A stretch of 64,000 nucleotides of DNA from UBA5195 sp034432755 (GTDB taxonomy: Bacteria > Chloroflexota > Anaerolineae > Anaerolineales > Villigracilaceae): positions 1-64,000 of the forward strand of contig DAOUBQ010000076.1 of the NCBI GenBank assembly GCA_034432755.1, written 5' to 3'. The position numbers were made by a program, and so were the translations under genes. Positions 57,702 through 64,000 of the stretch are shown here, piece by piece (positions within the stretch are counted from its first letter, which is position 1; each line of letters starts with the position of its first letter). The notes below the pieces were generated by a model. That model was not told where the DNA came from, did not search any database, and saw only the letters and a list, made by a program, of their open reading frames with translations.

Positions 57702-58625
57702 ATGGAGATCCTCAAACCATCCACGCGCGCGTTCATCGCCGAGGCGCGCAAAACGCCGAATTATTCGTTGTTCGACTTCCTGCACGGCTACCTCTACGGG
57801 CGTTGGACTCATCTGTATATTGCCATCGGCACTGGGCGTCATCCGCTGGCGAAAAAACTGGCGCCTCTGGCGGCCTGGTTCGAGAAACAGGTGACGCGAA
57901 GCAGGAAACAAACCGCCGCAGCAGATTCGGTCACGATGGCCGATACCTATCACGGTAAAGCCCTGCCGCTGGAGACCGCCCGCCAGTTGGTGCTCCTCAA
58001 CGAGGAAATCAACCTCCCCGACCTGGAGCAGGTCATCCCCTACAAGCGGGCGCGCGCCATTATTCTCAAGAACCCCGACCACATCGTTGCGCTCAATTGC
58101 CCCTGCCGGTCGGCCAAACCGAATCCTTGCCTGCCGTTGGATGTCTGTCTCGTAGTCGGTGAGCCATTCGCCAGTTTTGTGATGGAGCATAACCCCAATC
58201 AGGCGCGCTGGATTACGAAGCAGGAGGCAGTCGAAATTCTTGAAGCCGAAGACCGGCGCGGGCATGTCCATCATGCTTTTTTCAAGGATGCCATGCTCGG
58301 GCGTTTTTACGCCATCTGTAATTGCTGCGCCTGTTGCTGCGGGGCTTTACATGCCCACCAGAGCGGCACGCCAATGTTAGCCTCGTCTGGCTATGTGGCC
58401 CAGGTTGATGAGGGGCTTTGCTTGGCCTGCGGCGATTGCGTGAAAAACTGCCAGTTTGGGGCGCTGTCGCTGGGCGGCCTGCACAGCCAGGTCGATTTTG
58501 AGAAGTGCATGGGCTGCGGGGTTTGTGTAGAGAAATGTCCGGCAGAGGCAATTTCGCTTAAACGGGAGCCAGGCAAAGGGGAGCCGCTCGAAATTCTCTC
58601 GCTCATGGAAAAAGCGGCCGGGTAG
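57702..58625 (+). CDS. Ferredoxin-like iron-sulfur protein
   Basis: 307 residues with two 4Fe-4S motifs near the C-terminus (CLACGDCVKNC at about 242-252 and CMGCGVCVEKC at about 270-280). More cysteines lie upstream: CPCRSAKPNPCLPLDVC (about 129-145) and an unusual run CNCCACCCG (about 207-215). The N-terminal 110 residues are helical (STRAFIAEARKTPNYSLFDFLHGYLYGRW). It resembles membrane-less electron-transfer or coenzyme-F420/methyl-viologen-type ferredoxin proteins, but no partner enzyme is adjacent and the extra clusters remain unassigned. AGGAG lies 7 nt before the ATG; the long upstream frame belongs to the previous gene. Confidence 0.8.
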   Translation: MEILKPSTRAFIAEARKTPNYSLFDFLHGYLYGRWTHLYIAIGTGRHPLAKKLAPLAAWFEKQVTRSRKQTAAADSVTMADTYHGKALPLETARQLVLLNEEINLPDLEQVIPYKRARAIILKNPDHIVALNCPCRSAKPNPCLPLDVCLVVGEPFASFVMEHNPNQARWITKQEAVEILEAEDRRGHVHHAFFKDAMLGRFYAICNCCACCCGALHAHQSGTPMLASSGYVAQVDEGLCLACGDCVKNCQFGALSLGGLHSQVDFEKCMGCGVCVEKCPAEAISLKREPGKGEPLEILSLMEKAAG

Positions 58626-58640
58626 GCCGCGTGTTCGTTC

Positions 58641-59846
58641 CTATTTGAAGGACCCGCGCCCGGGCCGGTCTTTGGCCGATTGCTTGGGCGAGCCTTCATC
58701 CGTGTCTTCGCCTGCGCGGCGCAGTTCCATCTGGAGCATTTGCTCAATTTGATGTTTTTCTTCGAGCGAGACGACTGCGCATTCGTGGGCACGGTGCAGC
58801 AGATAGGGGTAGGGTTTCGCACCCATCATCTGGCACTGCTGAACCAAGATGGCGTGCAGCCAACCAAGTTTTTCCGAATCCTGCGCCACCCATTGGGGGA
58901 TTTCGACCCGCACCGGCCAGGGATGGCCCTCACTGCCCACGTTCAGGTAAAAAAAGTGCAGGCTCAATGCGCCGCTGTAATGTTTTTCGTTTTTGGTCTG
59001 AATTTTGAAAACTGCCGAGCGTTCGCCGGGCTTGAGCAGCGGGTCTTTTCGCTCGCCAAACAGCCACCGGTCGGTTACGCCGCGCAGGGGGTGATAGTTT
59101 CGCAAGTTGTTGGACAAGATAATATCTTGTCCAACTTCAGCGAGTTCAAGCAGGCGGATGACCAGGTCTGCGCCAGGTTTCTCAACATATCCGGCGGTGA
59201 CGACACCACGCGCTTGCAGGCGTGAAAGTACCCCCAGGTATTTTTGCAAGGCTTCGTGATATTCCTGCCCATCCTCGCCGCCGCTGCTGCCCCATAATTC
59301 AATTGGGCCGTCGGTGAAGGTGATGATGGGCTGGCCTTCGCCGTATTCAGCAGCCAGGTCGTAGAGCGTGGAGCGTTCGCGCAAGTCGCGGCGCAGGGCC
59401 ACCATGCCTTCGGTCAGGGGATTGCCGGATTGGGTGAAAAGTTCTTCATCAAACAAAAGTTGACTGTCGGTAAAAATCTGGGGCGTTTCGCCGCTTGCCA
59501 GTTTCAGGGTGATGGCCCCCACGTTGATTAGCCCAAATTGGACGGCGGCGTGCCGGTCGGGGTTGATTTGCGACCCGTCAGCGGCGATTAAAACCGCGTT
59601 TAACGGCGAGGCGGGCGGCGGGGTGTGAAAGTCCAATGGCTCATTCAACGGTACCGCGCACCGGATGGCGGGGTCAATTTCTTTAACGGCCTCCACAATT
59701 CGCTGTAAAACAACAAGTAAATTGGCATGGTTGCGCAACAACGCGCGCGCGCGGGCGCGGCGTTCGTCGAGCGTTTTTTTGCGCTGCTGGGCAGTGGCGC
59801 CGATTTCGCAGATTTTCTGGTAGACCTGCTGGAAGTCTATGGACAT
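58641..59846 (-). CDS. NurA-domain nuclease
   Basis: A 401-residue protein with a NurA (5'-3' nuclease) domain: an N-terminal helical coil, then AVLIAADGSQINPDRH (Asp of the metal site), PIITFTDGPIELWG, AGYVEKPGADLVIRLLE and the C-terminal YPYLLHRAHECAVVSLEEKHQIEQML, which is a typical NurA ending. NurA normally works with the HerA helicase in end resection; no herA is adjacent. The start at 59846 is chosen because -10 TACAAT ends 6 nt before it and no Shine-Dalgarno is present; the ORF extends to 59924. The DNA-repair role is inferred from the family. Confidence 0.85.
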   Translation of the reverse strand: MSIDFQQVYQKICEIGATAQQRKKTLDERRARARALLRNHANLLVVLQRIVEAVKEIDPAIRCAVPLNEPLDFHTPPPASPLNAVLIAADGSQINPDRHAAVQFGLINVGAITLKLASGETPQIFTDSQLLFDEELFTQSGNPLTEGMVALRRDLRERSTLYDLAAEYGEGQPIITFTDGPIELWGSSGGEDGQEYHEALQKYLGVLSRLQARGVVTAGYVEKPGADLVIRLLELAEVGQDIILSNNLRNYHPLRGVTDRWLFGERKDPLLKPGERSAVFKIQTKNEKHYSGALSLHFFYLNVGSEGHPWPVRVEIPQWVAQDSEKLGWLHAILVQQCQMMGAKPYPYLLHRAHECAVVSLEEKHQIEQMLQMELRRAGEDTDEGSPKQSAKDRPGRGSFK

Positions 59847-59852
59847 GCGAAA

Positions 59853-59858
59853 ATTGTA
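59853..59858 (-). promoter_or_regulatory. -10 box predicting a leaderless NurA mRNA
   Basis: TACAAT on the minus strand ends exactly 6 nt before the ATG at 59846, with TTTCGC between and no Shine-Dalgarno. Confidence 0.5.
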
Positions 59859-59942
59859 CCGCGATTCCCAGCGGGGAAGGAACTTTTTAGGAGCAGGCGG
59901 CGTTATAGGGGGGAAGTTCAACATTCAAAAAGGAGCAACAAA

Positions 59943-60671
59943 ATGCGTAACAGATTTCTTTTCGTTTCCCTGTTCATGATTTTAGCGGTGCTGTTGAGCG
60001 CCTGTGGTTCTGCTGTTTTGCCGGGCGCGGCCCAGGCAGCCCCACGCGTCATCTCGGTTAGCGGTTCGGGACAGGTTTCACTCAAGCCGGATTTGGCCTA
60101 TATTTACATCGGCGTCAGCACGGAAAATGAGAGCGCGGCGGACGCAGTGGCCAAGAACAATGCCGACACCCAGCGTCTGATTGACGCGCTCAAGGCCGCC
60201 GGGGTCGCCGATGCCGACATCCGCACCAGTAACTTCTCCATCTGGCAGAACACGCCCTATGGCATGGATGGACAGCCCGGCAAGCCGGTCTACCGCGTGG
60301 ATAACACCGTCTATGTGACCGTGCGCGACCTGGCGAAATTGGGCGACCTGCTCGATGCCGCCGTGCGCACCGGCGCGAACAACATCAACAGTATCCAGTT
60401 CGATGTGGCCGATAAAACCCAGGCCCTAACCGATGCCCGCAAGGCCGCCGTCGAAGCCGCCCGCAAGCAGGCCGCCGAATTGGCCGAGGCTGCCGGCGTG
60501 AAGTTGGGCGAGATCCAGAGCATTCAATATTACGACAGCACGCCCATCGTATATGCCGAAGCCAAGGGGCTGGGTGGTGGCGGGGCCGGTGCGGCTGACC
60601 TGGCTGTGCCTATCAACCCCGGTCAGATGCAGATTACGGCGACTGTGACCATCAACTTTGAAATCAGATAG
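59943..60671 (+). CDS. SIMPL-domain lipoprotein
   Basis: A 242-residue DUF541/SIMPL protein. The signal peptide ends in a lipobox (LLSAC), and the body has VISVSGSGQVSLKPDLAYIYIGVSTENESAADA, which is the SIMPL start, then DIRTSNFSIWQNTPY and QALTDARKAAVEAARKQAAELAEAAGVKLGEIQSI near the end. SIMPL proteins are envelope proteins of uncertain role, some linked to stress tolerance. AAAAAGGAG lies 9 nt before the ATG. It is divergent from nurA. A hairpin follows. Confidence 0.93.
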   Translation: MRNRFLFVSLFMILAVLLSACGSAVLPGAAQAAPRVISVSGSGQVSLKPDLAYIYIGVSTENESAADAVAKNNADTQRLIDALKAAGVADADIRTSNFSIWQNTPYGMDGQPGKPVYRVDNTVYVTVRDLAKLGDLLDAAVRTGANNINSIQFDVADKTQALTDARKAAVEAARKQAAELAEAAGVKLGEIQSIQYYDSTPIVYAEAKGLGGGGAGAADLAVPINPGQMQITATVTINFEIR

Positions 60672-60692
60672 CCGGTAATGAGTGACCAGTGA

Positions 60693-60724
60693 ACAGTGAC
60701 CAGTCGAGAGGCTGGTCACTGTTT
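60693..60724 (+). terminator. Hairpin after the SIMPL gene
   Basis: AACAGTGACCAG (60693-60704), an 8-nt loop and CTGGTCACTGTT (60713-60724), then TGTGTATTTA: a perfect 12-bp stem. The repeated GTGACCAGTGAACAGTGACCAG upstream suggests it was derived from a tandem repeat. Confidence 0.7.
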
Positions 60725-60798
60725 GTGTATTTACGGTGGAATACAAAGGTGTAATATAAAAACACATATTTTCGTTTTTTTCTCAAATAAGGTGCTTT

Positions 60799-62108
60799 AT
60801 GGTAATAGAGTTTGCGGTACGAAACTATCGTTCTTTCAGTGAGTTGGTGACATTAAGTATGCTCGCAACGCCCCTGCGCGATGACCCGGAGCTAGATGCG
60901 CGGAACATTTTCCAGGAGGGGAAACTCTCCTTGCTGCGCAGTGCTGCCATTTACGGTGCGAATGCCAGCGGCAAGAGCAACCTGATTCGGGCTTTGATGA
61001 CCATGCGCAACCTGGTTCTGAACTCGGCCACAAAGATACAGGCAGGCGAAAAACTTCCCATCGAACGCTTCCGGTTGGATGTTTCCATGCGGCAGCAACC
61101 CGCCTATTTCCAGGTTATCTTTTTGTTAGATAGAAAACGCTATCGCTACGGCTTCGAGGCCGATGAAAAGCGGGTTCACAGTGAATGGTTGTACCATGCT
61201 GAACAGCGCGAAACGCGCCTGTTCGCGCGCGAGGGGCAGGAGTTCGATGTTTCTGCTGGTTTTCGACGCGAATCTTCCTCTGCGGTGCAACGTCAAACGC
61301 GCCCCAACGCACTGTTTCTCTCGGTTTTGGCGCAGTTCAACAACAAGACTGCCACCGAGTTGTTGAATTGGTTTCGTTTGCATTTGAGAGCTATTTCGGG
61401 CTTGGATGACGTTGCTTACGCTGGCTATACTATGGAACGATTGGAAAACGAAGAGAACTTCCATCAGCGTGTTCGGGATGTTATTGGCCTTGCTGATACA
61501 GGCATTCTGGATTTATCAGTGAAAACCCTTCCTTTTGACCATCCTGATTTGCCCAATGAATTGCGTGACGTGCTTAAAAATGTTGCCGCCAGAGAAAATA
61601 AACCCGAAAGCGAATTTACAATCAAAGATGTAGAAGTGAAACATCCGCTTTTTGATAGCGAGAAACAAACTGGTCATGCAATTCTTGTGATGGGGGATGA
61701 ATCCGAAGGGACACAAAAGTTCTTTGCTTTGCTTGGGCCGTTGTTCAATGTTCTAGAAAAAATGGAAGGACGCTTTTTATAGACGAACTGGAGGCCCGCC
61801 TGCACCCGTTGCTGACGCGCGAAGTGGTGCGCCTGTTCAATGCGCCTGAAACCAATCCGCACAACGCGCAGTTGATTTTTGCCACGCACGACGCCGGTCT
61901 GTTGGGCGAATGCCTGCTGCGCCGCGACCAGGTCTGGTTTACCCAGAAAAATCGTTATGGGGCCACCGAACTCTACTCATTGGCCGAGATGAAAGAACGC
62001 AAAGACGGCTCGTACCTGAAAAACTACCTGGCTGGGCGCTATGGCGGCATTCCGCTGCTCGGCGGTCTGCGTCCCTACATCGAGCAGGAACTCGAACATG
62101 GCGCATAA
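60799..62108 (+). pseudogene. RloA-like AAA ATPase gene with a frameshift
   Basis: The first frame (60799-61782) encodes an AAA_15/21-type ATPase N-terminus: MVIEFAVRNYRSFSELVTLS and Walker A IYGANASGKSNLIRALM, and it runs into DESEGTQKFFALLGPLFNVLEKMEGRFL before a stop. The matching C-terminus continues in another frame from about 61780: IDELEARLHPLLTREVVRLF (Walker B with the ABC-type D-E), then LIFATHDAGLLGECLLRRDQVW (H-loop) and ends 62108. One missing T in the run 61774-61778 (T5 instead of T6) would join them as GRFFIDELEARLHP. It may be a true frameshift, a phase-variable tract or a sequencing error. RloA-like ATPases are defence-associated; this is by family. Confidence 0.85.
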
Positions 62109-62344
62109 CCCCAAGCCGACCGGGCGCAAACTGGCCGATAAGGGCGCGTCCATGCAAAAACGTCCACCCAAACGCGCGAATTGCGTCCGCGCTTCCTGAT
62201 TGTTTGCGAAGGGAAACAGACCGAGCCAAATTACTTCAAGAGTTTTCGCGTCAATGCGGATGTAGAAGTATTCACCCGGCCGTGAACAATCCCTGCACAA
62301 CCGTCCATTTACTGGTCATCGAACTCAATCAGCATCTTGCATAA
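62098..62344 (+). pseudogene. RloB-like gene, frameshifted and internally deleted
   Basis: It starts at ATG 62098 (overlapping the ATPase end) and reads MAHNPKPTGRKLADKGASMQKR; a change of frame at an A5 run (62156-62160) is needed to reach TSTQTRELRPRFLIVCEGK, then QTEPNYFKSFRV, the hallmark N-terminus of RloB. After VEVFTRP the frame stops, and a C-terminal piece NPCTTVHLLVIELNQHLA (62282-62344) continues in a third frame. Roughly 110-120 residues of the normal about 200 are missing between. The deletion means this copy cannot be functional. Confidence 0.8.
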
Positions 62345-62368
62345 ACAGAGAACGACTTTTCTCTTTTG

Positions 62369-62396
62369 CCCTTTTCTGCTGAAAAGGGTGTTTTTT
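62369..62396 (+). terminator. Intrinsic terminator after the RloB remnant
   Basis: CCCTTTTC, loop TGCT, GAAAAGGG, then TGTTTTTT. Confidence 0.85.
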
Positions 62397-62413
62397 ATGC
62401 CAAATCTCACGAG

Positions 62414-62419
62414 TATAAT
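62414..62419 (+). promoter_or_regulatory. -10 box of the reductase-pyrC unit
   Basis: TATAAT 44 nt before the ATG at 62464. The -35 position falls in the terminator T-tract (TTTTTT), so the promoter is only partly convincing. Confidence 0.5.
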
Positions 62420-62463
62420 TTCTGCATCGGTCGTTTCTCACCAACCCATTTTCTGGAGGCACT

Positions 62464-63360
62464 ATGCTCAAAGTCGGCTACATTGGTCTCGGTCTGATGG
62501 GCAAATCCATCGCCCGCAACATTCTCAAGGCGGGGTTCCCGCTCGTCGTTCACAATCGCAGCCGGGGCGCAGTGGCCGAGTTGGTCGCCGAAGGCGCGCA
62601 AGAGGCCTTTTCTTCGGCGGAAGTGGCAAGCCAGGTGGATGTGGTCTTCACCAATCTGCCCGATTCACCCGATGTGGAGGGCGTGGTACTTGGCCCCAAC
62701 GGAATCCTGCAAGCGGCCCGGCCGGGGCTGGTGTATGTGGATAACAGCACGGTCAAACCCGCCACCGCCCGCCACCTTGCCAGAGAACTGGCAAAAAAAG
62801 GCGCCCTGGCCCTCGATGCGCCCGTTTCCGGCGGCGACATCGGCGCCCGCAACGGCACACTGACCATCATGGTCGGCGGCGAGGCCGCAGCGCTCGAAAA
62901 GGTTATGCCTGTCTTTCTGGCGATGGGCAAGACGGTGACCCACGTCGGCGGGCCAGGCGCCGGGCAGGTTGCCAAAGCCGCCAACCAGATTATGGTCGCC
63001 GCGCAAATGGTGGCGATGGGTGAACTGCTGGTCTTCTCGCAAAAGGCCGGAGTTAACCCGCAAAAAGTGGTCGAGGCCATTAAAGGCGGCGCGGCCCAGT
63101 GCTGGACGTTAGACGTGAAACCGCCGCGCCTGTTTGCAGGAGAACGCAGGCCAGGCTTCAAAGCCTACATGCAGGCCAAAGACCTGAACATTGTGCTGGA
63201 AACCGCGCGTGAATACGGCGTTCCGCTGCCCGGCACTGCCGAAAATGCGCAGTTGTTCAACGCCATGCTCCAGATGGGCATGGGCGAACTGGATAACTCG
63301 GCTGTGCTGGGCGTCCTCGAAGCACTGGCAGGCATTAAACTGGAGGAAACCCATGATTAA
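62464..63360 (+). CDS. Beta-hydroxyacid dehydrogenase, tartronate-semialdehyde reductase-like
   Basis: A 298-residue NAD-dependent beta-hydroxyacid dehydrogenase (GarR/3-hydroxyisobutyrate family). The Rossmann motif VGYIGLGLMGKSIARNILKAG, the substrate loop DAPVSGGDIGARNGTLTIMVGG, the catalytic Lys in GAGQVAKAANQIMVAAQMVAMGE (GxGxxxKxxxN) and the GFKAYMQAKDLNIVLETA end region match the tartronate-semialdehyde reductase group. It would make D-glycerate, which the glycerate kinase at 14 kb could phosphorylate; 3-hydroxyisobutyrate is an alternative substrate. TGGAGG lies 5 nt before the ATG. The stop overlaps the dihydroorotase start. Confidence 0.88.
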   Translation: MLKVGYIGLGLMGKSIARNILKAGFPLVVHNRSRGAVAELVAEGAQEAFSSAEVASQVDVVFTNLPDSPDVEGVVLGPNGILQAARPGLVYVDNSTVKPATARHLARELAKKGALALDAPVSGGDIGARNGTLTIMVGGEAAALEKVMPVFLAMGKTVTHVGGPGAGQVAKAANQIMVAAQMVAMGELLVFSQKAGVNPQKVVEAIKGGAAQCWTLDVKPPRLFAGERRPGFKAYMQAKDLNIVLETAREYGVPLPGTAENAQLFNAMLQMGMGELDNSAVLGVLEALAGIKLEETHD

Positions 63361-64000
63361 ACTGCCGGGTTTGATAGACCCGCACGTCCACGTCCGCGAA
63401 CCCGGCCAAACTCACAAAGAAGACTGGGATACAGCCACTCAGGCCGCGCTGGCCGGCGGGGTGACCATGATTCTGGCCATGCCCAACACCAGGCCGCCGA
63501 TTTTCGATGAATCCACCCTGAATCTGTCGCTAGACGCTGCGAACACCAAAGCCCGTTGCGATTATGGGCAATATCTGGGAGCCGGGCCAGGCAACGCCGC
63601 CGAGGTTGCCCGCCTGGCCTCGCGCGCCGCCGCGCTCAAAATGTATCTCGATTCGACCTTTGGCGAACTGCGCCTGGACGATATGACCCTCTGGCTGGAG
63701 CATTTCCGCCGCTGGCCGGGTCCTGGCCCCATTGTTTTGCACGCCGAAAGCCGCAGCATGGCCGCCGCCTTAGCCTTTGCGCAAATGTTCAACCAGCAGG
63801 TTCACATTGCGCATGTTTCTCTGCGCGAGGAAATTCTGCTCATCAAAGCCGCCAAAGAACGCGGCGTAAAAGTGACTTGTGAAGTTTGCCCGCATCATTT
63901 GTTTCTAACAAATCCATCACCCCCGCCCCCCTCTCCCGAAAATACCCCCCTTTCGTCCCCCCATTTTCCTAACGGAAAATGGGGGGGTAGAGGGGGGTTG
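63353..64000 (+). CDS. pyrC: Dihydroorotase, N-terminal part (runs off window)
   Basis: At least 216 residues of a pyrimidine-pathway dihydroorotase that closes carbamoyl-aspartate to dihydroorotate. The metal motif DPHVHVREPGQTHKEDW, the bridging carbamylated Lys in AALKMYLDST, and the His ligands of VLHAES and HIAHVS are visible. The region CEVCPHHLFLT is followed at once by a Pro/Gly-rich insert from a palindromic repeat, where the domestic sequence should continue. GGAGG lies 6 nt before the ATG, and the start overlaps the previous stop. The 3' end is outside the window. Confidence 0.9.
   Translation, partial: MIKLPGLIDPHVHVREPGQTHKEDWDTATQAALAGGVTMILAMPNTRPPIFDESTLNLSLDAANTKARCDYGQYLGAGPGNAAEVARLASRAAALKMYLDSTFGELRLDDMTLWLEHFRRWPGPGPIVLHAESRSMAAALAFAQMFNQQVHIAHVSLREEILLIKAAKERGVKVTCEVCPHHLFLTNPSPPPPSPENTPLSSPHFPNGKWGGRGGL
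63915..64000. repeat. Palindromic repeat inside the dihydroorotase gene
   Basis: CCCCCCATTTTCC (63957-63969) and GGAAAATGGGGGG (63974-63986) are perfect 13-bp arms around TAAC, with further CCCCCC / GGGGGG outside. It stays in frame (NPSPPPPSPENTPLSSP and beyond) up to the window end. Confidence 0.85.

Overview
This 64 kb window looks like a chromosome segment of a GC-rich, free-living bacterium of the phylum Chloroflexota, probably class Anaerolineae. That assignment is inferred from gene content: a serine hydroxymethyltransferase-aminomethyltransferase fusion, a TrpB2-type tryptophan synthase under a T-box, a SAM-I riboswitch on metK, Flp pilins, LCP/LysM/PKD envelope proteins and an R3H-AAA ATPase. 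No rRNA, tRNA, CRISPR array, intact insertion sequence or prophage was seen.

Layout. 0-3.3 kb (minus): biotin-dependent carboxylase subunits (biotin carrier, small ORF, biotin carboxylase) behind a phosphodiesterase-like enzyme. 3.3-5.1 kb: cytochrome b561 and an SPFH/band-7 protein. 5.1-14 kb (plus): a 1,886-residue protein joining aminotransferase and PEP-carboxylase-like parts, followed by three genes matching hydroxyproline catabolism (pyrroline-hydroxycarboxylate deaminase, 2-epimerase, D-hydroxyproline dehydrogenase). 14-20.7 kb: glycerate kinase, hydroxypyruvate reductase, DUF4342 protein, ATP-grasp ligase and the GlyA-GcvT fusion, a glycine/serine/glyoxylate theme echoed by a tartronate-semialdehyde reductase at 62.5 kb. 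21-28 kb: secreted PA14/PKD protein, SAM riboswitch plus metK, DsbA-like protein, TrpB2 with a Trp T-box. 28-36.7 kb: HAD protein, DUF389 membrane protein, phosphohexomutase, diguanylate cyclase, duplicated-motif membrane protein, MtaB, TPR protein. 36.7-42.5 kb: an atypical histidine kinase, LysM and LCP proteins, and an atypical tyrosine recombinase. 42.7-50.7 kb: ferritin, aldo/keto reductase, zinc-ribbon/peptidase-MA/solute-binding cluster, two tandem Flp pilins (48 aa each), HD and HAD proteins, tmk. 50.8-64 kb: HtrA protease, R3H-AAA ATPase, S9 peptidase, beta-propeller lipoprotein, ferredoxin-like protein, NurA, SIMPL protein, a decayed RloA/RloB-like pair, tartronate-semialdehyde reductase and the start of dihydroorotase.

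Most unusual points: (1) the aminotransferase/PEPC-like fusion upstream of the hydroxyproline genes; (2) short palindromic repeats sitting in frame inside several conserved genes; (3) a histidine kinase with Gln at the phospho-acceptor position and a Xer-like recombinase lacking most catalytic residues; (4) a T-box leader with an extra terminator-like hairpin in its middle; (5) repeated promoter geometry (-10 box ending 6-7 nt before ATG, no Shine-Dalgarno) that predicts leaderless mRNAs; (6) tandem pilins differing only at the predicted cleavage site. All functional statements come from reading the sequence and family knowledge; no database search was run.
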